Positions 25,940 through 34,900 of a stretch of DNA of 64,000 nucleotides are shown piece by piece (the stretch's first letter is position 1; each line of letters opens with the position of its first letter). The notes under the pieces were generated by a model, which saw only the letters and a program-made list of their open reading frames with translations, made no database searches and was not told the DNA's origin. The DNA lies in NCBI RefSeq assembly GCF_000744655.1, contig NZ_JQMJ01000003.1:248001-312000 (forward strand). Direction: 5' to 3'. The DNA is from Streptacidiphilus rugosus AM-16 (GTDB lineage Bacteria; Actinomycetota; Actinomycetes; Streptomycetales; Streptomycetaceae). Position numbers and translations under genes: made by a program.

Positions 25940-26761
25940 CTAGCGCACGCGGGCGTAGAGGGCCGTGGCGTCGTCACGGCTCTTGCCCCGCGGCCAGCGG
26001 GCGCACGCCGGGTCCGTGGCCTCGGCCTCGCGGACCCGGCGGACCAGCTCGGCCGGGCCGCGCTGGTCCATCAGACGCATCGCGTCGGGCCAGCCGCCCA
26101 GATCGAACCGGTCGACGAACCGCGCCGCCCCGTCGGTGAGCGCCGCGAACGCGCGGAGCTCGGCGAGCGGGGCGCTGCCCGTCTCGGCGAACTCCGCCGC
26201 GCGGGGCAGCGCGGAGGCGACCCACGGGCCGTGCCCGGTGTTCCGCGCGGCCCGCACCGCCAGCGCGTAGCGCATGTGCAGGGAGGCCCGTTCAGGACTG
26301 CCGTGGGCGGCCGCGTAGACCTGGCGGCGCAGGCCCTCCCCCGCGGGAAAGGGCTGGTTGTCGCCGATCACGGCGTAGTTGCCGTCGCGGTCGAGCACCA
26401 GCTGCGAGTCCCCGAGTACGAGGTACTGCAGCGAGGGGCCGTGACCTCGGGCCGCGACGACCATCGCGGCGGGCGTGTTCGGATGCGCGAGATCGCACCG
26501 GGCACCGTGCAGGGACGCCGTCTCGGCGATGGCGTCGCTCAGACACTGGGCCATCGTCCGGTCCGGCCGGTCCGTCAGCCGGGCCAGCAGGTGCACGCCG
26601 AGACGGCGGACGAACCAGGCCGTCCCGTGCTCACAGCCGTTCTCCATCGCCGTCGGCGAGCTGCAGCCGTCCAGCATGACGAAGGCGTCGCCGGACGACG
26701 CCACGAAATCCTCGTTCGGACGGTCGACCCGCTGCGGTTCCCCCGCCATCTCCACACGCAT
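25940..26761 (-). CDS. PP2C-like protein phosphatase domain protein
   Basis: 273 residues. PP2C metal-binding motifs are recognisable: RPNEDFVA, FVMLDGCSSP, LVLGDSQLVLDRDG, then FAALTDGAARFVDRFD and SRDDATALYARV at the C-terminus (DDAT). The protein is a single soluble domain without sensor or membrane segments. Likely a Mg/Mn-dependent Ser/Thr phosphatase or a relative that has changed function. The start is ATG 26761 (MRVEMAGEPQRVDRP). It converges with the secreted-protein gene. Confidence 0.75.
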   Translation of the reverse strand: MRVEMAGEPQRVDRPNEDFVASSGDAFVMLDGCSSPTAMENGCEHGTAWFVRRLGVHLLARLTDRPDRTMAQCLSDAIAETASLHGARCDLAHPNTPAAMVVAARGHGPSLQYLVLGDSQLVLDRDGNYAVIGDNQPFPAGEGLRRQVYAAAHGSPERASLHMRYALAVRAARNTGHGPWVASALPRAAEFAETGSAPLAELRAFAALTDGAARFVDRFDLGGWPDAMRLMDQRGPAELVRRVREAEATDPACARWPRGKSRDDATALYARVR

Positions 26762-26813
26762 GCTTGCCAGTGTGCGGCGCTCCGGCGTTGATCGGCAGGA
26801 CTTTGACGCGCCA

Positions 26814-27857
26814 TCACCCGCTATTCGGCTGGTTCGCACACATGTCCCGAAAACTACGGAACCCACCCACCGACTCGGCCGCCAGCATGGCGTGCCCGAT
26901 GGCGCGGGTGACCACGTCCGCCGCGGCCGCGAAGATCTCGTTGAGCGCCCCCGCCTCGGCATGGACCGCAAAGGCCGGATCACCTTCCGGCGCCGGCAGC
27001 GGGCGGGCCCCGGAGGCCAGGGCGAAGACGGTGTCGCCGTCGGAGAGCAGGTGCACCGGGCGCAGGGCGCGGGCCAGACCGTCGTGGGCGGTGCCCGCGA
27101 GCTTGTGGGCCTGGGCCTTGGTGAGGGCGACGTCGGTGGCGACGACGGCGAGGGTGGTGTTCAGCGCGCCGGGGCGCTCCGCGGGCGGTCCGTCCTGCGG
27201 CGACAGGGCGAGCGCGGGGAACTCACCCGGCTCGCCGAAGCGGGCGGCGTAGAGCTCCCCCGACACCGGGTCCACCGCCGAGCCGACGGCGTTGACCGCG
27301 ACCAGCGCGCCGACGGTGATCCCGGACGGCAGCCGCAGGGACGCCGTCCCGATCCCGCCCTTGAGCCCGCCGGCGACGGCGCCGGTCCCCGCGCCGACGT
27401 TGCCCTGGACGACCGCGGACGCGGCGGCCTGGGCGGCTTGACGGCCAAGGGCCGCGTCGGGGCGTGCCCGCCAGTCGCCGCCCCGGCCCAGGTCGAAGAG
27501 CGCGGCGGCGGGGACGACCGGCACGACCTGCGTCGGCTCCGTCCCGACCCTGAACCCCCGGCCCTGCTCCTCCAACCACCCGACCACCCCGCCCGCGGCG
27601 TCCAGCCCGAAGGCGCTGCCGCCCGAGAGGACGACCGCGTCCACCCGCGGCACGAGGTTGCGCGGATCCAGCGCGTCCGTCTCCCGCGTCCCCGGCCCGC
27701 CCCCGCGCACCTCCACGCCCGCGACGGCGCCCCCCTCCGGCGCGAGCACGACGCTGACCCCGGTCAGCCACCCCTCCCCCACCCGCTGGGCGTGCCCGAC
27801 CCTGAACCCGGGCACGTCGGTGAGCGCGTTGGCGAGTGCACCTGTCGTAGCCGTCAC
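26814..27857 (-). CDS. P1 family peptidase (DmpA/L-aminopeptidase-D-esterase type)
   Basis: 347 residues. Ntn-hydrolase-like peptidase that matures by self-cleavage. Typical segments: LTDVPGFRVGHAQRVGEGWL at the start, VDAVVLSGGSAFGLDAAGGV, QGNVGAGTGAVAGGLKGGIG, and NTTLAVVATDVALTKAQAHK containing the predicted Asn-Thr cleavage/nucleophile site. The GTG at 27857 gives VTATTGALANALTD; the frame upstream runs through intergenic repeats and is not coding. Substrate probably small peptides or amides. Confidence 0.9.
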   Translation of the reverse strand: MTATTGALANALTDVPGFRVGHAQRVGEGWLTGVSVVLAPEGGAVAGVEVRGGGPGTRETDALDPRNLVPRVDAVVLSGGSAFGLDAAGGVVGWLEEQGRGFRVGTEPTQVVPVVPAAALFDLGRGGDWRARPDAALGRQAAQAAASAVVQGNVGAGTGAVAGGLKGGIGTASLRLPSGITVGALVAVNAVGSAVDPVSGELYAARFGEPGEFPALALSPQDGPPAERPGALNTTLAVVATDVALTKAQAHKLAGTAHDGLARALRPVHLLSDGDTVFALASGARPLPAPEGDPAFAVHAEAGALNEIFAAAADVVTRAIGHAMLAAESVGGFRSFRDMCANQPNSG

Positions 27858-27921
27858 CCCGTCAGTCTCGCACCGCCACGGCTTCGCCTCACGACGGGCG
27901 CGGCACATCTGCAGGCGAGGA

Positions 27922-28200
27922 ACCACCCCGTGCGGATGGCCCTGCGCGTCGAGGACCATCCGCTCATCGGTGGCTTGTCGCGCAGTTCCTCGCGCCCCTG
28001 GGGGAGTGCAACTGGCTCTCTGTCGGGACCCGTCATGCCCGCGCGCCGGAGGCGCGCAGTTCCTCGCGCCCCTGGATGTTGCAACTCGCCCTTTGCTGAC
28101 AGGCACCGCGCCCGCGCGCCGGAGGCGCGCAGTTCCTCGCGCCCCTGGAGAGTGCAACCGACCCATCGTCGACAGGTACCGCGCCCCCGGAGGGTGCAAC
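27922..28200. repeat. Array of streptomycete intergenic repeats
   Basis: Three copies of GCGCAGTTCCTCGCGCCCCTG followed by TGCAAC (27980-28012, 28054-28085, 28127-28158) at ~73-base spacing, plus a shortened fourth (28181-28200). Units 2 and 3 are preceded by the inverted repeat GCGCGCCGGAGGCGCGC. The segment before unit 1, around TGCGGATGGCCCTGCGCG and GGACCATCCGC, is shared with 37563-37640. No gene lies here. Confidence 0.9.
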
Positions 28201-28239
28201 GCACTCATCGCCGGGGGAGGGCGCGCTAGCGTGCGGGGT

Positions 28240-28632
28240 ATGGAGCTCACGCAGATACGACTGCTGGTCACCGACTTTCCCGCCGTCTACCGGTTCTATC
28301 GCGACGTCGTCGGACTCACCCCCCAGTTCGATGCCGAGCAGGGTCCCTACGCCAAGCTCAGCCCGCCCGGCGGCAGCGCCGCCGTCGCCCTGCAGCAGCG
28401 CGACCACGTCGCCGCGCTGCTGACCGACGCCGCCATCCCGCCCGGCGAGGGCCTGCGCGCGCTGATCGCGTTGCGCGTGGACGACCTGGAGAAGGCCTGC
28501 GCGGAGCTGACCGAGCGCGGTGCCGTGGTCGAGCCCGGACCGGCGCCGATGGGCGACCGCCTGCTCGTGGCCTACCTGCGCGACCCCGAGGGCAACGTCG
28601 TCGAGCTCCAGCAGTGGCTGGCACTGGGCTGA
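28240..28632 (+). CDS. VOC (glyoxalase/bleomycin-resistance-like) family protein
   Basis: 130 residues, start ATG 28240. Two beta-alpha-beta-beta-beta halves of the vicinal oxygen chelate fold: TQIRLLVTDFPAVYRFYRDV with GLTPQF, and ALRVDDLEKACAELTERG with VAYLRDPEGNVVELQQW, which supplies the typical C-terminal metal-ligand Glu. The substrate is unknown. It directly precedes an ArsR-type regulator on the same strand and could be cotranscribed with it. Confidence 0.88.
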   Translation: MELTQIRLLVTDFPAVYRFYRDVVGLTPQFDAEQGPYAKLSPPGGSAAVALQQRDHVAALLTDAAIPPGEGLRALIALRVDDLEKACAELTERGAVVEPGPAPMGDRLLVAYLRDPEGNVVELQQWLALG

Positions 28633-28672
28633 TCCCGGCGCTGGACGGGCACGCGCGGGCCGCCTGAGTACG

Positions 28673-29062
28673 ATGAAAACCATGGTCCCCGGAGCCGCCG
28701 CCCCCGCTTCCGCCGTCGACGCGCAGTCCGCGCCCGCGGCGCTCGACGTGCCCGCCGCCGCGGCGCTCGACGCCGCCGACGCGGAGCGGGTGGCGAGCAC
28801 GCTGCAGGCCCTGGCGACCCCGTCGCGGCTGCGGATCCTCTCCCGGCTGCGGCAGGGGCCCTGCACGCCCAAGGAGCTGGCGGCGGACGTCCGGATGGAG
28901 CAGTCGTCCTGCTCGCACCAGCTGCGGCTGCTGCGCAACCTGGGCCTGGTCGCGCGCGAGCGGCAGGGCAGGTCCGTCGTGTACGCGCTCTACGACGACC
29001 ACGTCTCAGCCCTGCTCGACCAGGCCGTCTACCACGTCGCCCACCTCCGCGTGGGCGACTGA
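28673..29062 (+). CDS. ArsR/SmtB family metal-responsive repressor (CzrA-like)
   Basis: 129 residues. An Ala-rich N-terminus (~40) is followed by a winged helix (LQALATPSRLRILSRLRQG, CTPKELAADVRMEQSSCSHQ) and a C-terminal helix containing DDHVSALLDQAVYHVAH. This matches the alpha-5 metal site pattern D-x-H-x10-H-x2-H of SmtB/CzrA/NmtR, so it probably senses Zn, Co or Ni. The acidic and Cys alpha-3 site of ArsR is absent. No metal exporter gene is adjacent. Confidence 0.9.
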   Translation: MKTMVPGAAAPASAVDAQSAPAALDVPAAAALDAADAERVASTLQALATPSRLRILSRLRQGPCTPKELAADVRMEQSSCSHQLRLLRNLGLVARERQGRSVVYALYDDHVSALLDQAVYHVAHLRVGD

Positions 29063-29073
29063 GCCGCTGCGCG

Positions 29074-31104
29074 CTACCGCACCGCCGGGGGCCTCGGCTG
29101 CTGGCGGCCGACGGGCTCGCCGCGGCGGACGGATCCGGGCGCGCGGCGGCTGGGGCCGCCGGCCAGCTTGGACGAGGCCAGCTGCCAGGGCACGCTGATC
29201 ACCATCACGCCCGGCATGAAGAGCAGCCGGCTCTTGAGCCACAGCGCCGACTGGTTGTGCAGCGGCTGCTCCCACCAGTGACCGACCACGTACTCGGGGA
29301 TGAAGACCGCCACCGCGTCGCGCGGCGCGTCCTTGCGCAGTGCGCGGACGTACGCGACGACCGGCCGGGTGATCTCCCTGAAGGGCGAGTCGAGGACCTT
29401 GAGCGGCACGTCGATCTCGTACTCGCTCCACGTCCGTTCGAGCTGGGTGGCCTCGCCCCGGTCGACGGAGACGGTGACGGCCTCCAGCGTGTCCGGACGC
29501 AGCGCCTCGGCGTAGCCGAGGGCCCGCAGGGTCGCCTTGTGCAGCTTGGAGACCAGCACCACGCCGTGGACCCTGGCCGGCCTGGCCCGCTCGCCGCTCG
29601 GGTCCTCGACCTCCAGCTCGTCGGAGACGGCGTCGTAGTGGCGCCGGATGGCCTTCATGTTGACGAAGAGGAAGATCGCGGCGACCACCGCCAGCCAGGC
29701 TCCCTGGGTGAACTTGGTCGCCAGCACGATCACCAGGACCAGGCCGGTGGTGACCGCACCGAAGGAGTTGATGACCCGTGAGCGCTTGGCCGCGCCGCGC
29801 ACCCTCGGATCCTCCTCGACCCGCAGCAGGGCGTTCCAGTGCCGGACCATGCCGATCTGCGAGAGCGTGAACGAGGTGAAGACGCCCAGGATGTAGAGGT
29901 GGATCAGGCTGGTGACGTCCGCCTTGTAGGCGACCATCAGCGCCACGTTGACCAGTGCCAGCGCGAGGATGCCGTTGGAGTAGGCGAGCCGGTCGCCGCG
30001 GGTGTGCAGTTGGCGCGGCAGGTAGCGGTGCTGGGCGAGGATCGACGCGAGCAGCGGGAAACCGTTGAAGGCGGTGTTCGCAGCCAGGATCAGGACCAGC
30101 GCGGTGACGGCCTGGATGTAGTAGAAGAGCAGGCTGTGGTCGCCGCCGAAGATCGCCGCCGCGAGCTGCGCGATGACGGTCTGCTGCGGCGCGGTGGAGC
30201 AGTCGGGGAAGCCGACGAGCTGGCAGCCGTCGGCGGTGATGTGGATCTTCGAGGTCAGCGCCAGGATCGTGATGCCGGAGAACATCACCACGGCGGTGAT
30301 GCCCATGACCGACATGGTCTGCGCGGCGTTGCGCGACTTCGGCTTGCGGAAGGCGGGGACGCCGTTGGAGATCGCCTCGACACCGGTCAGCGCGGTACAG
30401 CCGGAAGCGAAGGCGCGCAGGGCGAGCATCAGCAGGGCGAAGCCGGTCAGGGTGTTCTTGTGGTCCTCCGGCGTGATCGGGTACTGCGCGCTGGAGGCGA
30501 CCGGCGAGTGCCCGAAGGCCATCTTGACGAACCCGGTGACCACCATCAGCACGATGCCCGCGATGAAGAGGTAGGTCGGCGCCGCGAAGGCGTTGCCGGA
30601 CTCACGCACCCCGCGCAGGTTCACCGCCGCCAGCAGCGCGATGAAGATGACGGCCATCAGCACCCGGTAGTCCGCGAGCCCGTTGAACGCGGAGATGATG
30701 TTGTCCACGCCGGAGGCGACCGAGACCGCGACCGTCATCACGTAGTCGACCAGCAGCGAGGCCGCGACGACCAGGCCCGCGTTGGCCCCGAGGTTGGACG
30801 AGACGACCTCGTAGGATCCGCCGCCGCTCGGGTAGGCGTAGACGACCTGCCGGTAGGACATCACCACGACCGCCATCAGCACCACGACCGCGAGACCGAT
30901 CCACGGGGTGAGGTAGAGGAAGGCCGTGCCGCCGATGGTCAGTACCAGCAGGATCTCCTGGGTCGCGTAGGCGACGGAGGAGAGCGGGTCCGAGGCGAAG
31001 ATCGGCAACGCCAGGCGCTTGGGCAGCAAGGTCTCGCCGAGCTCTTCGCTGCGCATGGCCCGGCCGATGACCAGACGTTTGAGGGCCTGGGGGATGTTCA
31101 CCAC
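29074..31104 (-). CDS. APC-superfamily permease, KimA-like (probable potassium uptake)
   Basis: 676 residues with about 12 membrane segments and a ~180-residue cytoplasmic C-terminal region. Diagnostic N-terminus: ETLLPKRLALPIFASDPLSS, VAYATQEILLVL, then YPSGGGSYEVVSSNLGANAG. Later NTAFNGFPLLASILAQHRYL and the cytosolic VHGVVLVSKLHKATLRALGY. This layout matches the KimA (YdaO) branch, shown in Bacillus to import potassium and to respond to c-di-AMP. The function here is inferred from family. The start is GTG 31104; a nearby in-frame GTG (31101) is possible. Confidence 0.8.
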   Translation of the reverse strand: MVNIPQALKRLVIGRAMRSEELGETLLPKRLALPIFASDPLSSVAYATQEILLVLTIGGTAFLYLTPWIGLAVVVLMAVVVMSYRQVVYAYPSGGGSYEVVSSNLGANAGLVVAASLLVDYVMTVAVSVASGVDNIISAFNGLADYRVLMAVIFIALLAAVNLRGVRESGNAFAAPTYLFIAGIVLMVVTGFVKMAFGHSPVASSAQYPITPEDHKNTLTGFALLMLALRAFASGCTALTGVEAISNGVPAFRKPKSRNAAQTMSVMGITAVVMFSGITILALTSKIHITADGCQLVGFPDCSTAPQQTVIAQLAAAIFGGDHSLLFYYIQAVTALVLILAANTAFNGFPLLASILAQHRYLPRQLHTRGDRLAYSNGILALALVNVALMVAYKADVTSLIHLYILGVFTSFTLSQIGMVRHWNALLRVEEDPRVRGAAKRSRVINSFGAVTTGLVLVIVLATKFTQGAWLAVVAAIFLFVNMKAIRRHYDAVSDELEVEDPSGERARPARVHGVVLVSKLHKATLRALGYAEALRPDTLEAVTVSVDRGEATQLERTWSEYEIDVPLKVLDSPFREITRPVVAYVRALRKDAPRDAVAVFIPEYVVGHWWEQPLHNQSALWLKSRLLFMPGVMVISVPWQLASSKLAGGPSRRAPGSVRRGEPVGRQQPRPPAVR

Positions 31105-31298
31105 GAACCGAGACTAGGTGATTGGCCATATCTGTCCTGATCTCGCCGCGCCGCCACCGATCCGATCCCCCGTGCGCGGGGCGCAAAGAAGGCGTCAGAA
31201 TGCGGACGCCCGGCGTATGGAAAGCGTCAAGGCCTCTCGAAACCCCGGGCGGGCGCGGCTGTGATGACCATGTGTTCCAGGACTCCGCCCCCGTCGAC

Positions 31299-31706
31299 AT
31301 GCCCACGCCGCTGCTCTTCGTGCTCGCCTTCGGCGTCGCGGCGGCGGTCTCGGTGTTCGCCGGCGCGGTGACCACGCCGAAGCACGCCGTGCTGGGCCTG
31401 GTCGTCGTCGGCGCGGCCTGCGCGGCCGTGACCCGCCGCGGCTCGGGGCCGAGGGCGGCGCTGGTCGTGGTCCCCGTCTTCTGGCTCTGCTTCGACGGCT
31501 TCGTCGAACACCGCTTCGGCGTCCTCGGGTGGAACGGAACCACCGACGCCTACCGCCTCGCCGCGCTCCTCGCCGCCGCGTTGCTCCCCTTCCTCGGCCG
31601 CGCCCTGCACGGCGTCCGGACCGCACGGCGCCGCTTCCGCCGCGCGTCCCTGGAGTGGTTCGAACCGGAGATGCCGGAACGGACGCACCCCTCGGCCTGG
31701 AACTAG
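31299..31706 (+). CDS. Small membrane protein
   Basis: About 135 residues from ATG 31299 with four hydrophobic segments: TPLLFVLAFGVAAAVSVFAG, HAVLGLVVVGAACAAV, AALVVVPVFWLCFDGF and RLAALLAAALLPFLG, then an Arg-rich cytoplasmic tail. The layout resembles small four-helix membrane proteins common in Streptomyces; function unknown. The start is uncertain (GTG 31272 also in frame) because no clear ribosome site is seen. Confidence 0.65.
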   Translation: MPTPLLFVLAFGVAAAVSVFAGAVTTPKHAVLGLVVVGAACAAVTRRGSGPRAALVVVPVFWLCFDGFVEHRFGVLGWNGTTDAYRLAALLAAALLPFLGRALHGVRTARRRFRRASLEWFEPEMPERTHPSAWN

Positions 31707-31720
31707 AACCGCACGGCACG

Positions 31721-31758
31721 GGTGCGGGGCTCCGCCGCTTCCGGCCGAGCCCCGCACC
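31721..31758 (+). terminator. Terminator between convergent genes
   Basis: A 12-bp perfect stem GGTGCGGGGCTC / GAGCCCCGCACC with a 14-base loop, 14 bases past the membrane-protein stop and before the end of the convergent fadE32-like gene. Confidence 0.8.
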
Positions 31759-31843
31759 TGACCGGGGAAACGTCAGGCCCGGAGCGTGAAGTAGAGCCAG
31801 GGGCCGGTCCTGCCGTACGCCACAAGGCAGTAGTGGAACGGCG

Positions 31844-32859
31844 TCAGCCGGATCGACCGAGCGCGGCCGACTCGACGACGAGCGTTCGGCAGGCGGCAGG
31901 CGTACCCCAGGCGTCGCGGAGAGGACGGGCCTTGCGGAGCCAGAGGCTGAGGTCGAGCTCCTCGGTGTAACCGATCGCGCCGTGGAGCTGGAGGGCGGCG
32001 CGGGCGGCGGTGCAGGCGGCCTCGCCTGCGGCGACCTTGGCCATGGCGACGTCGCGGCTGTCGAGCGAGAGCGCGGCGGCGTGGACGAGCGGCTGCGCGA
32101 ACTCCAGCGCGATCAGCACGTCAGCAAGGCGGTGCTTGACCGCCTGGAACGAGCCGATCGCCGCGCCGAACTGGCGTCGCTCCTTGACGTACCCGACGGT
32201 CCGCGCGAGCAGCGTCCGCCCGACGCCGAGCGACTGGGCGGCGGTGACCAGCGCCGCGACCAGCCCCGCGCGTTCCGCGGCGCGGCGCACCGGCGGGCCG
32301 GAGGCGAGGATTTCGCCGCCGGCGTCGGGCCGGTGGAGCCGACGTGCCGGGTCGTGCGAGGCGAGCGGGGGCGGTCCGGGGACGACGGCCGCGCGCAGCT
32401 CGTCGTCGGAGACGACGAGGACGGCGTCCGCGCTGTCGGCGTCGAGCGCGTAGCGGGAGGTGAACGGCGAGGCCGAGGCGGTGTCGAGGCGTGCCAGGCT
32501 GAGCACCGCGGTGCCGGTGGCGATGCCGGGGAGCCAGGCCTTGGCGAGCGCGGGCTCACCCAGTTCGGCCAGGAGTGTCGCCGCGGCGACCGTCTCCACC
32601 AGCGGACCGGGGACGGCGTGACGGCCCAGGACCTCGAAGGCGACGGCCAGTTCGAGCGGGAGCGGCCCCACACCTTCGAACGGCCCGGGGACGGCCAGGG
32701 CGAGGACGCCCGCCTCGGCCAGACCGGACCAGAGGGCGCGGCCGGGGCCGGGGCGCCGCCCGACCAGGCCCGGGCGACGGCCGGGACGTCGGCGGCGGAG
32801 AGCATCGCGTCCAGCGAGTGCGCGAAGGCGCGCTGCTCGTCGTCGAGAAGGAACCGCAC
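31844..32859 (-). pseudogene. fadE32: FadE32-like acyl-CoA dehydrogenase, frameshifted near its N-terminus
   Basis: From GTG 32859 the first ~35 codons read as a good FadE N-terminus (RFLLDDEQRAFAHSLDAMLS, VPAVARAWSGG). The rest of the enzyme is one base out of frame (ALWSGLAEAGVLALAVPGPF, VGYVKERRQFGAAIGSFQAV, LQLHGAIGYTEELDLSLWLR) and ends at 31844. One extra base in the G runs at 32744-32753 (C runs on the coding strand) restores ~338 residues. The short form without the catalytic Glu is typical of the second subunit of alpha2-beta2 steroid acyl-CoA dehydrogenases. The start is two bases past the fadE31 stop, so the two are coupled. Frameshift real or sequencing error: undecided. Confidence 0.75.
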
Positions 32860-32861
32860 CG

Positions 32862-33998
32862 CTACCGCCGTCCTTTGGGCAGGCCGAGCAGGCGCTCGGC
32901 GATGATGTCGCGCTGGATCTCGTTGGTGCCCGCGTAGATCGGCCCGGCCAGGGAGAAGACCCAGCTCTCCGCCCAGGGCCCGTCCGCCAGTTCGGCCTCG
33001 CCGCCCAGCAGGTCCAAGGCCGTCTCGTGCAGGGCGATGTCGTACTCGGACCAGAACACCTTGTTGAGGCTGGACTCCGCTCCGATCGCGGCGCCCGCGG
33101 CGAAACGCGAGGCGTTGGCGTAGGTGAAGAGCTGGTAGGCGCGCGCACCGATCAGCGCGTCCGCGACGCGCGGTGCGAGCGCCGGATCGGCCGACTCCCG
33201 CCAGAGCGCGGCCAGCCGCCGGGCGGACGCCAGGAACCGGCCGGGCGAGCGCAGGGTGAGCCCGCGCTCGTTCCCCGCGGTGCTCATCGCGACCCGCCAG
33301 CCCTCGCCGACCGCGCCGATCACGTCCTCGTCGGGCACGAAGACCCCGTCAAGGAACAGCTCGGCGAAGGCCGGCTTGCCGTCCAGCCGCCCGATCGGAC
33401 GCACCGTCACGCCGGGCGCCCCGAGGTCGAACATGAGGTAGGTGAGCCCCTGGTGCGGCCGCGGCAGGCCGGGCTCGCTGCGGAAGAGGCCGAAGGCGCG
33501 GTCGGCGAAGGCGGCCCGCGAGGACCAGGTCTTCTGGCCGTTCAGCAGCCAGCCGTCGTCCGTGCGCACAGCGGTGGAGCGCAGCGAGGCGAGATCGGAG
33601 CCGGACTCGGGCTCGGACCAGGCCTGGGCCCAGATCACCTCGCCGCTCGCCATCGGCGGCAGCACCCGCGCGCGCTGCTCGGCCGTGCCGTGGTCGAAGA
33701 GGGTCGGAGCCAGCAGGTTGATGCCGTTCTGCGAGACCCGGCCGGGGGCGCCGACGGCGAAGTACTCCTCCTCGAAGACCAGCCAGCGCATGATGTCCGC
33801 GCCGCGACCGCCGTACTCCTCGGGCCAGGACACCACCGACCAGCGGTCGGCCGCGAGCTCCGCCTCCCAGGCGCGGTGCGCGGCGAAGCCCTCGCGGGTC
33901 TCCAGGGAGGGCAGCGGCGTGGCCGGGGCGTGCGCGGCCAGCCAGGCGCGGGCCTCGGCGCGGAACGCCTCGACCTCGGGCGTGTGCTGCAACTCCAC
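32862..33998 (-). CDS. fadE31: FadE31-like acyl-CoA dehydrogenase (steroid C/D-ring catabolism)
   Basis: 378 residues, GTG 33998 (VELQHTPEVEAFRAEARAWL), its G shared with the stop of the upstream echA-like gene. Characteristic segments: WPEEYGGRGADIMRWLVFEE, AQAWSEPESGSDLASLRSTA, LLNGQKTWSSRAAFADRAFG and GPIYAGTNEIQRDIIAERLL. These agree with mycobacterial FadE31 (Rv3562), which pairs with FadE32/FadE33 to oxidise a CoA thioester late in HIP degradation. The next gene is the FadE32-like partner. Assignment is from remembered family sequences plus context. Confidence 0.85.
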   Translation of the reverse strand: MELQHTPEVEAFRAEARAWLAAHAPATPLPSLETREGFAAHRAWEAELAADRWSVVSWPEEYGGRGADIMRWLVFEEEYFAVGAPGRVSQNGINLLAPTLFDHGTAEQRARVLPPMASGEVIWAQAWSEPESGSDLASLRSTAVRTDDGWLLNGQKTWSSRAAFADRAFGLFRSEPGLPRPHQGLTYLMFDLGAPGVTVRPIGRLDGKPAFAELFLDGVFVPDEDVIGAVGEGWRVAMSTAGNERGLTLRSPGRFLASARRLAALWRESADPALAPRVADALIGARAYQLFTYANASRFAAGAAIGAESSLNKVFWSEYDIALHETALDLLGGEAELADGPWAESWVFSLAGPIYAGTNEIQRDIIAERLLGLPKGRR

Positions 33999-34855
33999 TA
34001 CTGGCCCGCCTTCTTCATCTTCGCGATGTCCATCCCGCCGAGGGAGTCGGCCGCGACCTCGGCGTTGTGGGCGTGGGCGAGGTGGTGCAGGCCGAAGACG
34101 GAGTCCAGCCCCGCGTGCAGGCCCTGCAGATCCTCCGCCTGGTTGACGGCGCGCTTGGTGAGCGCGAGGCCGAGCCGCGGCATCTCGGCGATGCGCTCGG
34201 CGAGTTCGAGGGTGCGCTCGGCCAGCTCGGCGCGCGGGACGACGCGGTTGACCATGCCGAGCTCGTAGGCGCGCACGGCGCCGATCCGGTCGCCGGTGTA
34301 GAGGAACTCCTTGGCGATCCTGGGCGGCATCACCCACGGGTGGGCGAAGTACTCCACCCCGGGGATCCCCATCCTGACGACCGGGTCGGCGAAGAAGGCG
34401 TCCTCGGCCGCGACGATCAGATCGCAGACCCAGGCCAGCATCAACCCGCCTGCCACGCACGCCCCCTGGACCGAGGCGACGACCGGCTTGGGCAGCTCCC
34501 GCCAGCGGCGGCACATGCCGAGGTAGACCTCGGACTCACGGGCGTAGCGACTCTCCGCGCCCTGCTTGTCGGAGTGGTCCCACCACAGGCCGGCCCGGCG
34601 GTCGAAGGGCAGATGCGCGTCGCGGCCGGGCGTGCCGATGTCGTGACCGGCGGAGAAGTGCTCGCCCGCGCCGCCCAGGACCACGACCCTGACCTCGCCG
34701 TCGTCGGCCGCGCGATAGAAGGCGGCGTCGAGGGCGTAGGTCATCGCGGAGTTCTGCGCGTTGCGGTAGCGCGGGCGGTTCATCGTCACGAAGGCGACCG
34801 GGCCGCGCCGTTCGTACAGAACGGGCGCCTCGTCATCCGGTGGAGCGGCGCTCAT
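33998..34855 (-). CDS. Enoyl-CoA hydratase, EchA13-like
   Basis: 285 residues, ATG 34855 with GGAG seven bases upstream. Crotonase fold: FVTMNRPRYRNAQNSAMTYA, the oxyanion-hole segment GEHFSAGHDIGTPG, a long insertion with YARESEVYLGMCRRWRELPK, GACVAGGLMLAWVCDLIVAA, then PGVEYFAHPWVMPPRIAKEF. The long insertion and HPW motif resemble EchA13 (Rv1935c), which has been proposed to hydrate an enoyl-CoA late in steroid ring breakdown. It opens the minus-strand operon echA-fadE31-fadE32, driven from a promoter with a KstR2 site. Confidence 0.8.
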   Translation of the reverse strand: MSAAPPDDEAPVLYERRGPVAFVTMNRPRYRNAQNSAMTYALDAAFYRAADDGEVRVVVLGGAGEHFSAGHDIGTPGRDAHLPFDRRAGLWWDHSDKQGAESRYARESEVYLGMCRRWRELPKPVVASVQGACVAGGLMLAWVCDLIVAAEDAFFADPVVRMGIPGVEYFAHPWVMPPRIAKEFLYTGDRIGAVRAYELGMVNRVVPRAELAERTLELAERIAEMPRLGLALTKRAVNQAEDLQGLHAGLDSVFGLHHLAHAHNAEVAADSLGGMDIAKMKKAGQ

Positions 34856-34870
34856 CGGCTCTCCTTCCCT

Positions 34871-34884
34871 AACAAGTGTTTGGT
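34871..34884. promoter_or_regulatory. KstR2 operator in the echA/ipdF divergent promoter
   Basis: AACAAGTGTTTGGT fits the KstR2 consensus AnCAAGnnCTTGnT with one mismatch. It sits 16 bases before both the echA-like and ipdF start codons, so KstR2 bound here would block both operons, including its own gene. Confidence 0.85.
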
Positions 34885-34900
34885 AGGTTAACGTACGCCT

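Noticed and set aside
27980-28200. CRISPR array
   Set aside because: The units are only three or four, unequal, occur in both orientations elsewhere and have no cas genes nearby; they are REP-like intergenic repeats.
27858-28239. Coding frames in the repeat array upstream of the VOC gene
   Set aside because: They arise from the GC-rich repeats, change frame from unit to unit and lack starts.
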